Assembly: GCF_010728725.1 (NCBI RefSeq)
Contig: NZ_AP022607.1
Span: forward strand, 496,001 to 560,000
Reading direction: 5' to 3'
DNA length: 64,000 bases
DNA from: Mycobacterium branderi
GTDB taxonomy: Bacteria > Actinomycetota > Actinomycetes > Mycobacteriales > Mycobacteriaceae
The notes beneath the pieces were generated by a model, which had not been told where the DNA came from, searched no databases, and worked only from the letters and a program-made list of their open reading frames with translations. Every line of letters begins with the position of its first letter. Position 1 is the first letter of the stretch. The position numbers and the translations under genes were made by a program. Positions 55,500 through 63,708 of the stretch are shown here, piece by piece.

Positions 55500-55546
55500 C
55501 GCCAACTCCCTTCTAACGCCCACTCGACAAGCAACGCTGCCTAGTT

Positions 55547-55562
55547 ATGGTCCGGACAAATA
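55547..55562. promoter_or_regulatory. Operator-like GTCCGGAC palindrome upstream of a P450
   Basis: ATGGTCCGGACAAAT is the 52260 operator with a change in the left arm. On the minus strand CATATTTG adjoins it just as at 52260, which suggests the same promoter architecture. Confidence 0.55.
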
Positions 55563-55695
55563 TGCAATTGTTGGATGCAGCCCACGTTCGGGCGCGAGGC
55601 AGGTTATGCCAGTTAACTATTCACACCGGAGCGTACATTGGGAATTCCGCCGTGGCCAGTGATCGCGGCGCATACCTCAGATCGCGTTGAACCTA

Positions 55696-55710
55696 TTTGT
55701 CTGGACCAAA
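55696..55710. promoter_or_regulatory. Weaker operator-like site
   Basis: TTTGTCTGGACCAAA is a related half-conserved palindrome with two mismatched pairs, about 200 bp upstream of the P450. It could be an auxiliary site. Confidence 0.4.
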
Positions 55711-55781
55711 TGCGTGGATATTCTCAATTGCCCCAAATGAGCCCCACAATGACCGACCCGCGCAAACTTCCGCCCGGCCCT

Positions 55782-56495
55782 TCAGGTCGCGCGTCCCCCG
55801 TTGACGCCGATGATCTGTCCGGTGATATAGCCGGCGTCCTCGGAAACGAGGAAGCCGCAGACGGCGGCGATGTCTTCCGGCCGCCCAATTCGTCTCACGG
55901 GGGTAGCCGCGATCAGATCGTCGATGCTGAGGTGCCCGAAATCGCCGCGCCGTTCAGCGTTTCGCAACATCGGCGTGTCGATGAAGCCGGGCGGGACGGC
56001 GTTAACGGTGATGCCGTGCGGGCCGTATTCCAGGGCGAGTACTTTGGTCAGGCCGTTGACGGCAGATTTCGCGGCCACATAGTGGGCCCTCATCGGGGTG
56101 CCCGAATGGGTGCTCGATGACGAGATGTTGACGATCCGCCCCCACCCGGCGGTCAGCATGTCCGGCAGCACCGCTTGCACACAGTGGAACACGCCGTTGA
56201 GGTTGACGTCGACAACCCGCTGCCATTCCGCGAAGTCAAGGTCGTGGAAGGCGACATACCCCTCGGTGCCGGCCGCGTTGACCAAAACGGTAACGGGACC
56301 CAGTTGCGCGCGTACCTGGGCCAGCGCCGCATCGACCTGGGACCGGTCGGTAACGTCTACGGCGTAGCAGAGTTCGGCGCATGCCGGCTTCATATCGAAG
56401 GTCGCAACGTCATATCCATCGCTGCGTAGCCGCGCTGCGATGGCCGCGCCGATGCCCGACGCGCCCCCGGTGACCACCGCAGTCCGTGAGGTCAT
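55782..56495 (-). CDS. SDR oxidoreductase
   Basis: The 237-residue SDR has TGGASGIGAAIA, VLVNAAG, and catalytic Ser and Tyr-Lys (ISSSSTHSG, HYVAAKSA). It begins at 56495; upstream frame is non-coding. The gene ends 282 bp before the P450 start, with operator-like sites between them. Confidence 0.88.
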   Translation of the reverse strand: MTSRTAVVTGGASGIGAAIAARLRSDGYDVATFDMKPACAELCYAVDVTDRSQVDAALAQVRAQLGPVTVLVNAAGTEGYVAFHDLDFAEWQRVVDVNLNGVFHCVQAVLPDMLTAGWGRIVNISSSSTHSGTPMRAHYVAAKSAVNGLTKVLALEYGPHGITVNAVPPGFIDTPMLRNAERRGDFGHLSIDDLIAATPVRRIGRPEDIAAVCGFLVSEDAGYITGQIIGVNGGRAT

Positions 56496-56603
56496 TTTGC
56501 ATCCCTTCGCTCTGCTGATCTCCAAACTACTTGTTACACAACATGTTTGTCATTCGTCACATTGCACACTGTGTGCTGGGCGGCCGCTTCGCAAGCCATG
56601 CTG
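56496..56603. promoter_or_regulatory. SDR promoter region with palindromes
   Basis: TTGT-TAC-ACAA at about 56531-56541 and GCACAC-T-GTGTGC at 56564-56576 are short inverted repeats in the SDR upstream region. Neither matches the GTCCGGAC site. Confidence 0.35.
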
Positions 56604-57233
56604 TCAAGTTCCGTTATTCCCTTGTGGCGGCTGAGCGTCACGGCAAGCGCCTTCGTGTGGAGAGCGGCCCTGGCTTTCGTCAAGGCCATGGGCAGCGTCG
56701 CGCCAGTGCTGGTCTTCGGGTTGGACTCCGAAGGTGTTTATTCCTGCCGCCAGAAGCAGATAGCCACCGATTGTGAAAACGAGATCCATGCATTGGCGCT
56801 CATCGAGGTACTCGGCTAGCGCTGTCCAGGTAGCGTCTGATACGCGAAATCCGGTCAGGAGCTCATCAACTGCGCGCAGTGCCGGAGCCGCTCGGCCGTC
56901 GTCGCCATAATCTGCGGTGGCCGCCGCGATGTCCGCATCAGATAGCCCGACCTGGCGGCCCAGCCCCACATGATGAGCCCATTCGTACTCACAGTGCGTA
57001 TGGTGCGCCACGCGCAGGATCACCATCTCGCGCAATCTCGGCGGCAGAGTCGAATCCCGCTGTAGGTAGAAACCGAATGGCAGGTAGGCCCGCGTCAACA
57101 TCGGATGCCGAACCAGTGTCGCCACCAGATTACCAACGCCTACCCCCGAAATCCGTTCGGCGGGAACCGCGCTGGCCAACGCCTCACGCTCCCGGTCATC
57201 CCACTGATCCGGCGGTAACGGGGTCAACCGCAT
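56604..57233 (-). CDS. Carboxymuconolactone decarboxylase family protein
   Basis: The 209-residue AhpD/CMD-fold protein has the REMVILRVAHHTHCEYEW segment near 67-84, with one Cys where AhpD has CxxC, plus His residues. A role as a decarboxylase or peroxidase-like enzyme cannot be set. It is third of three CMD-fold genes in line. Confidence 0.8.
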   Translation of the reverse strand: MRLTPLPPDQWDDREREALASAVPAERISGVGVGNLVATLVRHPMLTRAYLPFGFYLQRDSTLPPRLREMVILRVAHHTHCEYEWAHHVGLGRQVGLSDADIAAATADYGDDGRAAPALRAVDELLTGFRVSDATWTALAEYLDERQCMDLVFTIGGYLLLAAGINTFGVQPEDQHWRDAAHGLDESQGRSPHEGACRDAQPPQGNNGT

Positions 57234-57349
57234 GCGCCGACACCTCCCCTCATCCTCGGCTGTGGTGCCAACTCCACCACGAGCCGCCGGGTCACACGAG
57301 CAGCCGGTTGATTTCCGGCCAGCCCAGCGCGTGCGTCCAGCAGACTCAT
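57224..57349 (-). CDS. Possible small protein between CMD genes
   Basis: A 41-codon frame starts in ATGA overlap with the upstream CMD stop and ends inside the start of the next. It contains RVTRRLVVELAP and is basic. Third-position GC is lower than in neighbours, so it may be only a coupling device or chance. Confidence 0.25.
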   Translation of the reverse strand: MSLLDARAGLAGNQPAARVTRRLVVELAPQPRMRGGVGACG

Positions 57350-57894
57350 CGCCCGCCCGGCTGGTTGTGCGGCATGAACTTGTCGATGTCCCCAGAGCCG
57401 ATCGTGGTCAGCTGGTGGGTGTCAAGGGCGCCGTCGATTCCTAGCGCCGCACGTGGCTTGTTGACCAAGAACGACGTGAGCCTGAGCATGAGGCCCACGA
57501 TCTCCTCGGGAGAGAAATACTTGAGCGCTTCGTCGCGCGCCTCTTGCGTGAGCTCCGAAGGCATTTCGAGGAACGCCGCGGTGAGTCGCAGCGCGGCTTT
57601 CTGCCGCTCGGGCAGGGCGCTATGCTCGAACCTCACCACGGTGTGCGTCATGTCCGCACCGAAATGGCTGGCGGTCTGCATCCGTATGCTCAAGCAGTAT
57701 TGGCAGGACTGTGCGACCCCATTGCGGATCCTGATGAGCTCGACCAGCTCGGGGTCGTCGGGAGGGAGTCCCAGCGCGGCGACGTAGAAATCCATGTAGG
57801 AGCCGACGAGATGCTGGTCGGTGAGCGAGTTGAGGTACATGGCCGCGTCCTGGCCCGCCGTGACCGGCGCGACGTTGATCTTCGGAGTCGTCAT
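57346..57894 (-). CDS. AhpD-like CMD family protein with CxxC
   Basis: The 182-residue protein contains the redox CQYC near 67-70, followed by LSIRMQTA, as in AhpD alkylhydroperoxidases. It may act in peroxide defence or in the pathway. It overlaps the upstream CMD-like gene by 4 bp, which supports a heteromer. Confidence 0.85.
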   Translation of the reverse strand: MTTPKINVAPVTAGQDAAMYLNSLTDQHLVGSYMDFYVAALGLPPDDPELVELIRIRNGVAQSCQYCLSIRMQTASHFGADMTHTVVRFEHSALPERQKAALRLTAAFLEMPSELTQEARDEALKYFSPEEIVGLMLRLTSFLVNKPRAALGIDGALDTHQLTTIGSGDIDKFMPHNQPGGR

Positions 57895-58328
57895 GGCGCG
57901 GGCTCCAGGTCGAGCAGCGTCGATAACCTGAGCGAGGCCTCATATGCCGCGATCACGGTGGTGAAATTGATGACCCCGGATGTTCCGAGCTCGCGCTCGA
58001 GGCCGCCGACCAGCTCGCGGCTCACCACTGACGGGTCGATGACGACCTGCTCGACGAACTCGAGCGTGTTGCGCTGCAGCTCGGTGAACGACGACGACCG
58101 TTCCCACGACGTGAGCTCGGCGAGCAGATCAGGGCTGTGCAAGGCGAGTTCCTCGCGGCAATGCAACATTTGAGCGATTCGTGCCTTACACAACGTGAGC
58201 AGGTCCGGATCGGTTGCCGCCGCGCACGTTTCGAGGAATGTCCGGTGCCGCGCATAAACTTCCGGATGCATCCCGAGTACGGCATCTCGCTCGCTTTGCC
58301 CATCAGCGGTGATCGGCAGCCACGTCAT
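57891..58328 (-). CDS. CMD-like AhpD-fold protein
   Basis: The 145-residue protein shows the helical AhpD-like pattern (LCKARIAQMLHCREEL) with Cys spaced unlike CxxC. It is coupled to both a 25-codon ORF upstream and the CxxC protein downstream. It may be a structural partner. Confidence 0.7.
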   Translation of the reverse strand: MTWLPITADGQSERDAVLGMHPEVYARHRTFLETCAAATDPDLLTLCKARIAQMLHCREELALHSPDLLAELTSWERSSSFTELQRNTLEFVEQVVIDPSVVSRELVGGLERELGTSGVINFTTVIAAYEASLRLSTLLDLEPAP

Positions 58329-58402
58329 GACGGTTCACCCGCGGTCGTCTCACCGCCGCGATCGTGAGTCAGCTGCGGATCATCGATCAGCTCTAAATCC
58401 AT
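58325..58402 (-). CDS. 25-residue micropeptide ORF
   Basis: A 26-codon frame, MDLELIDDPQLTHDR and ten more residues to Ser, has a strong AGGAGG ribosome binding site spaced six bases before its ATG. Its stop overlaps the next ATG (TCATGA). The peptide is acidic and lacks Cys and a C-terminal Tyr, so it is unlike MftA. It may act as a leader peptide or as a real small protein. Confidence 0.55.
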   Translation of the reverse strand: MDLELIDDPQLTHDRGGETTAGEPS

Positions 58403-58419
58403 TCCGACCTCCTGCCGAA

Positions 58420-59226
58420 TCAGCTATTCATGGCTTGAATTGGCTTGCCCGCCACCAGTCCACCGTCGACGGGCAATACCGTCCCGGTGACGTAGCGCGA
58501 ACGGTTGCCGGCGAAATACAGGGCAGCGCCCGCGACGTCTTCGGGTGTGCCCTCGCGCTTTAGCGGACGGTCGGCGCGCATCGCCTCGCGTAGCGACTGC
58601 TCGAAATGCCGGATCTCATCCGCGGACTTTCCGGACGCCGCGGACGCAAGCATCGGCGTGGGGATGTTGCCCGGTGCGATGGCGTTGACTCGAATGTCGT
58701 GGCAGGCCAACTCGATAGCGGCGCACTTGGTGAATTGGATGACCGCCGCCTTGGATGCGCGATACGTGACCACACCGGCGCCGGCCTGGATGCCGCCAAT
58801 CGACGTCAGATTGATGATGGATCCGCCGCCGTGATCAGCCATGTGCCGGGCAGCATCGCGGGTACCAGCCATCACCCCGAGCACATTGATCGCCATGATG
58901 CGTTGGAAGTCGTCTAGGTCGTCCTCCAAGAAGCTTTCGTGCATCGTGCCGGAAACGCCGGCGTTGTTCACCATGATGTGCAGTCCGCCGAAACTCTCGA
59001 CGGCGACAGCGACAAGTCGGCCGAGCTGGTGCGGGTCGGCCACATCGGTGCAGTGGAAGAGCGTGTTCTCTCCCAGCGCGGCGGCAACATCCTCGCCGCG
59101 TTGCCGGTCGAGGTCTGCGATCACCACCCGCGCACCTTCGGCAACGAATCTTTCCGCCACGCCCCGACCGATACCGGACGCGCCGCCGGTGATGATGGCG
59201 ACCCTGCCCGTTAGTTCGTTGACCAC
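58420..59226 (-). CDS. SDR oxidoreductase
   Basis: The 268-residue SDR has TGGASGIGRGVA, VNNAGVSG and the catalytic Ser-Tyr-Lys (LTSIGGIQ, TYRASKAA). A 20-residue insert near 200 is also seen. It is first of the leftward operon with the micropeptide and CMD genes, 17 bp upstream of the micropeptide. Confidence 0.88.
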   Translation of the reverse strand: MVNELTGRVAIITGGASGIGRGVAERFVAEGARVVIADLDRQRGEDVAAALGENTLFHCTDVADPHQLGRLVAVAVESFGGLHIMVNNAGVSGTMHESFLEDDLDDFQRIMAINVLGVMAGTRDAARHMADHGGGSIINLTSIGGIQAGAGVVTYRASKAAVIQFTKCAAIELACHDIRVNAIAPGNIPTPMLASAASGKSADEIRHFEQSLREAMRADRPLKREGTPEDVAGAALYFAGNRSRYVTGTVLPVDGGLVAGKPIQAMNS

Positions 59227-59399
59227 GGCTGCCGACTCCCTTTTCCTCGACCGAGTTTCTTGCCTACAAGCGCATGCCGTCGTTGCTTTCGGCCTTGGCC
59301 ACCAACAATTTTCACAGGCAAGGCGACTGTCCGATTGTCATTCGATTGCACCGACGACTTCTTCATGCAGGACAGGTCATTTCGCCATTTCGGCCCAGA

Positions 59400-60119
59400 T
59401 CAGCCGGACGTTGTCATCGAATGCGTATCTGCGGTGGGTACCCACCTACGGTCAAGCTTGCGGGCGAGCGAGGCAAGCGCTGTTCCGGGACCCTTGCTCA
59501 ACCGGGCCATGATTGCCTTTGCCACTTCGGGCGGCGACAAGGCGCCGGTGTCCAAAACGAGATCGAACTCATCATGGCAAAAGATCTCGTTCGCCATGGA
59601 TTCAGACCAGCTCTTCGTCGCTGCATTCACCTTTCGGCCTTGCTCATCACCGAGAATATTTATCACCTCGGGCAGGCGATCGTCGATGCGTTTGCGCAAT
59701 AGGTCGGTAGAGGGCTTGAGCGCGACGAAAAGCGTTGGCAACTCGTGCAATTGGGCTACGCACTGCTGAAGAATCGGCGGACGCGCCGTAGTGATGTGAT
59801 CCATTACGACGTTCTGGCCCATGCGCACCGCCGCCGAGGCCATCTCATTCAGTGTGCGGATCATCGTAGGCCCGTGTCTGCCCAATGCCAGGTGTGCTGG
59901 ACCGTCGGGTGCGGCGCTGTCATCGGGCCTCATGTACAGCCCTTCGGTACAGCGGCTGCCACCATCGACGAACTTGGCGGGCGTCATTGTGCCGAGGAAG
60001 ATGTCGGCGCCGAAGTGCAGCCACAAATCGTCGGCCTGTGCGATGAACTCACGGCACGTCGTGGTCTTGCCGCTGCCGCTCGTGCCGGTAATGACGACGA
60101 GTCGCCCGGTCATCGCCAC
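59400..60119 (-). CDS. P-loop small-molecule kinase (CPT-like)
   Basis: The 239-residue protein has Walker A GTSGSGKTT near 11-19 and a Walker-B-like NVVMDH near 105. It resembles chloramphenicol phosphotransferase-like kinases, but the true substrate could be a small alcohol. GTG at 60119 or ATG at 60113 are both possible. Confidence 0.65.
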   Translation of the reverse strand: MAMTGRLVVITGTSGSGKTTTCREFIAQADDLWLHFGADIFLGTMTPAKFVDGGSRCTEGLYMRPDDSAAPDGPAHLALGRHGPTMIRTLNEMASAAVRMGQNVVMDHITTARPPILQQCVAQLHELPTLFVALKPSTDLLRKRIDDRLPEVINILGDEQGRKVNAATKSWSESMANEIFCHDEFDLVLDTGALSPPEVAKAIMARLSKGPGTALASLARKLDRRWVPTADTHSMTTSG

Positions 60120-60177
60120 GCCAATTCGTGAGTCGACCCCACGGCGTCGACGCAGTCAGCCGACCGTCCTAGCGCCG

Positions 60178-61260
60178 TCATCGTGTTTTCCAGCTGGCCG
60201 GGCCGGCACGGTGCCAGCGACGAAATGTGTCGAGGCTGTAGTACTCCTGGTCTTCGCCGACCGCGTCGGTGAAGCCGTCGTAGTCCCATTTGTACAAGGT
60301 CCACCACTGCCCGTGGTCGGGGAAGAGGATGACCTCCGCAGGTGTCTGCTCTCGCCCCAGGGCATGCAGCGTCCGGCCGTCGGCGTCTTCGGCCACGACC
60401 TCAACCACGCTGGGTCGCGGCCCGGTGCGCTCGAGCACCCGCCGCACGCCCTTGGTGATCGGGGCCATGTGACCGTCTCGCAGCAGGTAACCGTAGCCGG
60501 CAACGACTTGGGTATCGCGGCTGTTGTCCTTATCAACAGCGAGGACGTGCCATCCGGTCTTGTCGTCGGCCGTCGACCACGTGTAACCACCAGTCATGAC
60601 TGTTTCCAGGTGCCGGCGCCCGTGAGAGCCATCGCGGATGGAGTAGCAGTCGACCCGGTAGGTTTCGCCGTCCAATTCGACGGTGCCGGTGATGTGTCCA
60701 GGCTGCTCGAAATGGAGCCGGAACGCGTGCTCGAGACCGCCTTCGCTGCGCTCACCGACCGGGTGGGGTGCAGCGACAGCTTCGAAGACCAGATCTAGCT
60801 TGAAGTTGTTTCTGTTGTACCCGAGGCGGTAGCGCTTCAGTGGCTCGAGCATTCGTACCGACGTCGTACACGGCGCCTCGAAATCGTACTTGTTGTAGTC
60901 GATTCCGTACTTTCCCGACGGCAGGGGTTTCATCAGCTGCCAGTCGTAGTACAGGAACTCCCAGGCATGCTGGCCTGAGGGGTCCCACATGGCGGGGCCG
61001 CTGAGTAGACAATTCATGTTCGGCCGGAAATGGGTATAGAAGAAGCCGTTTATGTTCCTCTCGGGTATCGCCCAGGAGAACCACGAACTGTCACTCCAAT
61101 AGGGGTCATCACCCATGTTCATATTGAAGTAGTCGGCAACTTCTGAGGTGAGCATCTTCGCTTGATCACCCTTCGTCCGCATGCTTTCCGGGGAGCCAAC
61201 TGCTTCTCGGACGCTAATTTCGTAAGACGATTTCTCCACGGCCAGGCTAGATTCGGCCAC
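60178..61260 (-). CDS. AttH/hydroxyneurosporene-synthase-like (DUF7064-type) protein
   Basis: The 360-residue protein is Trp- and Tyr-rich with predicted beta-strands, including a WSWF-like DSSWFSWAIPE and SIRDGSHGRRH near 235. This fits the lipocalin-like two-domain family that occurs in terpenoid and steroid clusters. The assignment is tentative. It is divergent from the P450 at 61547, with an operator between. Confidence 0.55.
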   Translation of the reverse strand: MAESSLAVEKSSYEISVREAVGSPESMRTKGDQAKMLTSEVADYFNMNMGDDPYWSDSSWFSWAIPERNINGFFYTHFRPNMNCLLSGPAMWDPSGQHAWEFLYYDWQLMKPLPSGKYGIDYNKYDFEAPCTTSVRMLEPLKRYRLGYNRNNFKLDLVFEAVAAPHPVGERSEGGLEHAFRLHFEQPGHITGTVELDGETYRVDCYSIRDGSHGRRHLETVMTGGYTWSTADDKTGWHVLAVDKDNSRDTQVVAGYGYLLRDGHMAPITKGVRRVLERTGPRPSVVEVVAEDADGRTLHALGREQTPAEVILFPDHGQWWTLYKWDYDGFTDAVGEDQEYYSLDTFRRWHRAGPASWKTR

Positions 61261-61360
61261 AATGCAGTGTCAATGGCTCGCGCCGGCCGCCCGTCGAGGT
61301 CGCCTGACTGACTTGAGGATGTGCGTGTATCGCACGCTATTCCGGCGGCGGCTACGACGC

Positions 61361-61378
61361 GATCGGTCCGGACAAATC
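61361..61378. promoter_or_regulatory. Operator-like GTCCGGAC palindrome
   Basis: GATcgGTCCGGACaaATC pairs at all but two positions. It lies between the divergent DUF7064-like gene and a P450 and is the fourth member of the site family. Confidence 0.55.
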
Positions 61379-61445
61379 GTTCGAATATCGCACATTTTCG
61401 GCATCGCTGGACCGCCCCGTATTGCATAGAGTGACAAGAGATCTC

Positions 61446-61459
61446 ACAAACGAATTTGT
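61446..61459. promoter_or_regulatory. Inverted repeat and -35-like element of the P450 promoter
   Basis: ACAAA-N4-TTTGT lies next to a TTGACA at 61462-61467, which would be a -35 box for the rightward P450. No strong -10 box was found at 17 bp. Confidence 0.35.
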
Positions 61460-61546
61460 CGTTGACAGTTGGTGATCGCTGGTGACAGAGTGTGCAGCAC
61501 GATCGGCGATTCCCTGGCGAATGCGGTCCTTACGGGAGGCGATATC

Positions 61547-62749
61547 GTGACAGTCAGCGCCACCAGCGATGTCTTTTACGACCCGTACAACGTTGAGCTC
61601 AACGCCAATCCCTATCCGATGTTTCACCGGCTCCGGGAAGAGGCGCCCCTCTACTACAACCGGGAACACGACTTCTACGCGCTGAGTCGATTCGCCGATG
61701 TCGACGGGGCACTCGTTGATCACGAAACCTTCAGCTCGGCGCGTGGCGCGATCTTGGAGACGATCAGAGCCAACATCGAAATCCCCGCCGGTTTCCTTCT
61801 TTACGAGGATCCGCCGCTACATGACGTCCATCGCAAGTTGCTTGGGCGGATGTTCACGCCGCGCAAAATCAGTGACCTGGAACCCAAGATCCGCGAATTC
61901 TGCGCTCAGTGCCTGGATCCGCGGATCGGCACCGACCGGTTCGACTTCGTCACCGACCTCGGTACACAGATGCCCATGCGGGTGATCGGCATGCTGTTGG
62001 GCATGCCCGAAGCTGACCAGCAAGCCGTCCGGGATCGCTGGGACGACAACCTGCGCACGGAGGCCGGCCAACCCATGGACGTCGCCGCAGAGGGCATTGA
62101 CGCCGGCGAAGTCTTCGCCAGGTACATCGACTGGCGAGCCGACCACCCGTCGGATGACATCATGACCGAGCTGCTCAACGTCGAGTTCGAGGATGAAACC
62201 GGCACCATACGCCGATTGACGCGCAATGAACTGCTCGCCTATGCGGGCCTGGTCGCCGGCGCAGGCAACGAGACGACCGGTCGGCTGATCGGCTGGATGG
62301 GCAAGGTGCTGGCCGAGCATCCAGAGCAGCGTCGCCAACTCGCCGAAGACAAGTCGTTGATCCCGCAAGCCATTGAAGAACTTTTACGCTACGAGCCACC
62401 GGCGCCGCACCTGGCCCGGTACGTCACTCGCGACGTCGACCTCCACGGCCAGACAGTGCCCGCGGGCAGCATCATGATGTTGCTGGTCGGTGCGGCCAAC
62501 CGTGACCATCGCCAATTCCCTCCGGGCGGAGATGTTTTCGACATCCACCGGGAAACCCGCCAGCACCTGACGTTCAGTGTCGGCATTCACTTCTGCCTGG
62601 GTGCGGCGTTGGCCCGGCTGGAGGGACGGATCGCGCTCGAGGAAGTCTTGAAACGGTTCCCGGAGTGGGACGTGGACCTGACCAACGCCAAGCTCTCACC
62701 GACGTCAACGGTGCGAGGCTGGGAATCGATGCCGGCTGTTCTCCGCTGA
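61547..62749 (+). CDS. Cytochrome P450
   Basis: The 400-residue P450 has the I-helix AGNETTGRL, ExxR in EELLRYEPP, and the heme loop FSVGIHFCLGAALAR. GGAGGCGATATC precedes the GTG at 61547. It is followed 43 bp later by a mycofactocin-type SDR in the same direction, so hydroxylation and alcohol oxidation may be linked. Confidence 0.92.
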   Translation: MTVSATSDVFYDPYNVELNANPYPMFHRLREEAPLYYNREHDFYALSRFADVDGALVDHETFSSARGAILETIRANIEIPAGFLLYEDPPLHDVHRKLLGRMFTPRKISDLEPKIREFCAQCLDPRIGTDRFDFVTDLGTQMPMRVIGMLLGMPEADQQAVRDRWDDNLRTEAGQPMDVAAEGIDAGEVFARYIDWRADHPSDDIMTELLNVEFEDETGTIRRLTRNELLAYAGLVAGAGNETTGRLIGWMGKVLAEHPEQRRQLAEDKSLIPQAIEELLRYEPPAPHLARYVTRDVDLHGQTVPAGSIMMLLVGAANRDHRQFPPGGDVFDIHRETRQHLTFSVGIHFCLGAALARLEGRIALEEVLKRFPEWDVDLTNAKLSPTSTVRGWESMPAVLR

Positions 62750-62792
62750 GCGGCAGCGGTCCGAAGTTCAACGTTGCACAAGTGAGGTATTG

Positions 62793-63629
62793 ATGGCGGG
62801 ACGGGTCGACGGAAAGGTCGCGTTCATCACCGGCGCGGCGCGTGGTCAGGGCCGTAGTCACGCGGTGCGGCTGGCGCAGGAGGGCGCCGACATCATCGCG
62901 ATCGATATCTGCAAGCCGATCGATAGCGTGTCGACTCCGCCATCGACGCCGGAGGATCTTGCCGAGACCGCGGATCTGGTCAAGGGCCATAACCGCCGTA
63001 TTTTCACCGCCGAGGTGGATGTGCGTGACTTCGACGCGCTCAAAGCCGCAGTGGACACCGGCGTCGAGCAGCTCGGCAGACTGGACATCATTGTTGCCAA
63101 TGCGGGCATCGGCAGCGGCGGAGATACCCTCGACCAGACCAGCGAGCGGGACTGGCGGGACATGATCGACGTGAATTTGTCCGGGGTGTGGAAGACGGTG
63201 AAAGTCGGTGTGCCGCATCTATTGTCGGCCGGGCGCGGCGGCTCGATCATCCTGACCAGCTCGATCGGCGGGCTGAAGGCCTACGCGAACTTCGGCCACT
63301 ACGTGGCCGCCAAACATGGCGTAGTAGGCCTGATGCGATCCTTCGCCGTCGAGCTTGGCCAGCACATGATCCGTGTGAACTCAGTGCATCCTACGCATGT
63401 GAACACGCCGATGGTGATGAACGAGAGTAATTACCGGTTGTTTCGGCCGGACCTGGACAACCCGGGCCCCGACGACATCGCGCCGATCTGCCAGGCATTC
63501 CATACCCTGCCGATCCCGTGGGTCGAACCCGAGGACATCAGCAACGCGGTGCTGTTCCTCGCCTCCGACGAGTCCCGCTACGTCACCGGCATCACGCTTT
63601 CCGTCGACGCGGGCAGCGGCCTGAAGTAA
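62793..63629 (+). CDS. Mycofactocin-type SDR oxidoreductase
   Basis: The 278-residue SDR starts [28 protein letters not shown]. It has the ARGQGRSHAV form, the long SVSTPPSTPEDLAET insert, IVANAGIG, and catalytic Ser and Tyr-Lys (LTSSIGG, HYVAAKHG). It resembles the SDR at 41217 across its length, so the two may act on related alcohols. Confidence 0.88.
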   Translation: MAGRVDGKVAFITGAARGQGRSHAVRLAQEGADIIAIDICKPIDSVSTPPSTPEDLAETADLVKGHNRRIFTAEVDVRDFDALKAAVDTGVEQLGRLDIIVANAGIGSGGDTLDQTSERDWRDMIDVNLSGVWKTVKVGVPHLLSAGRGGSIILTSSIGGLKAYANFGHYVAAKHGVVGLMRSFAVELGQHMIRVNSVHPTHVNTPMVMNESNYRLFRPDLDNPGPDDIAPICQAFHTLPIPWVEPEDISNAVLFLASDESRYVTGITLSVDAGSGLK

Positions 63630-63708
63630 CAGGAAATAAAACGGGCCTAAGACCTAGAGGGTGACCTTGTCCGGCTACGGCGGACAGCACAGCTCAACCG
63701 TAAAATTC

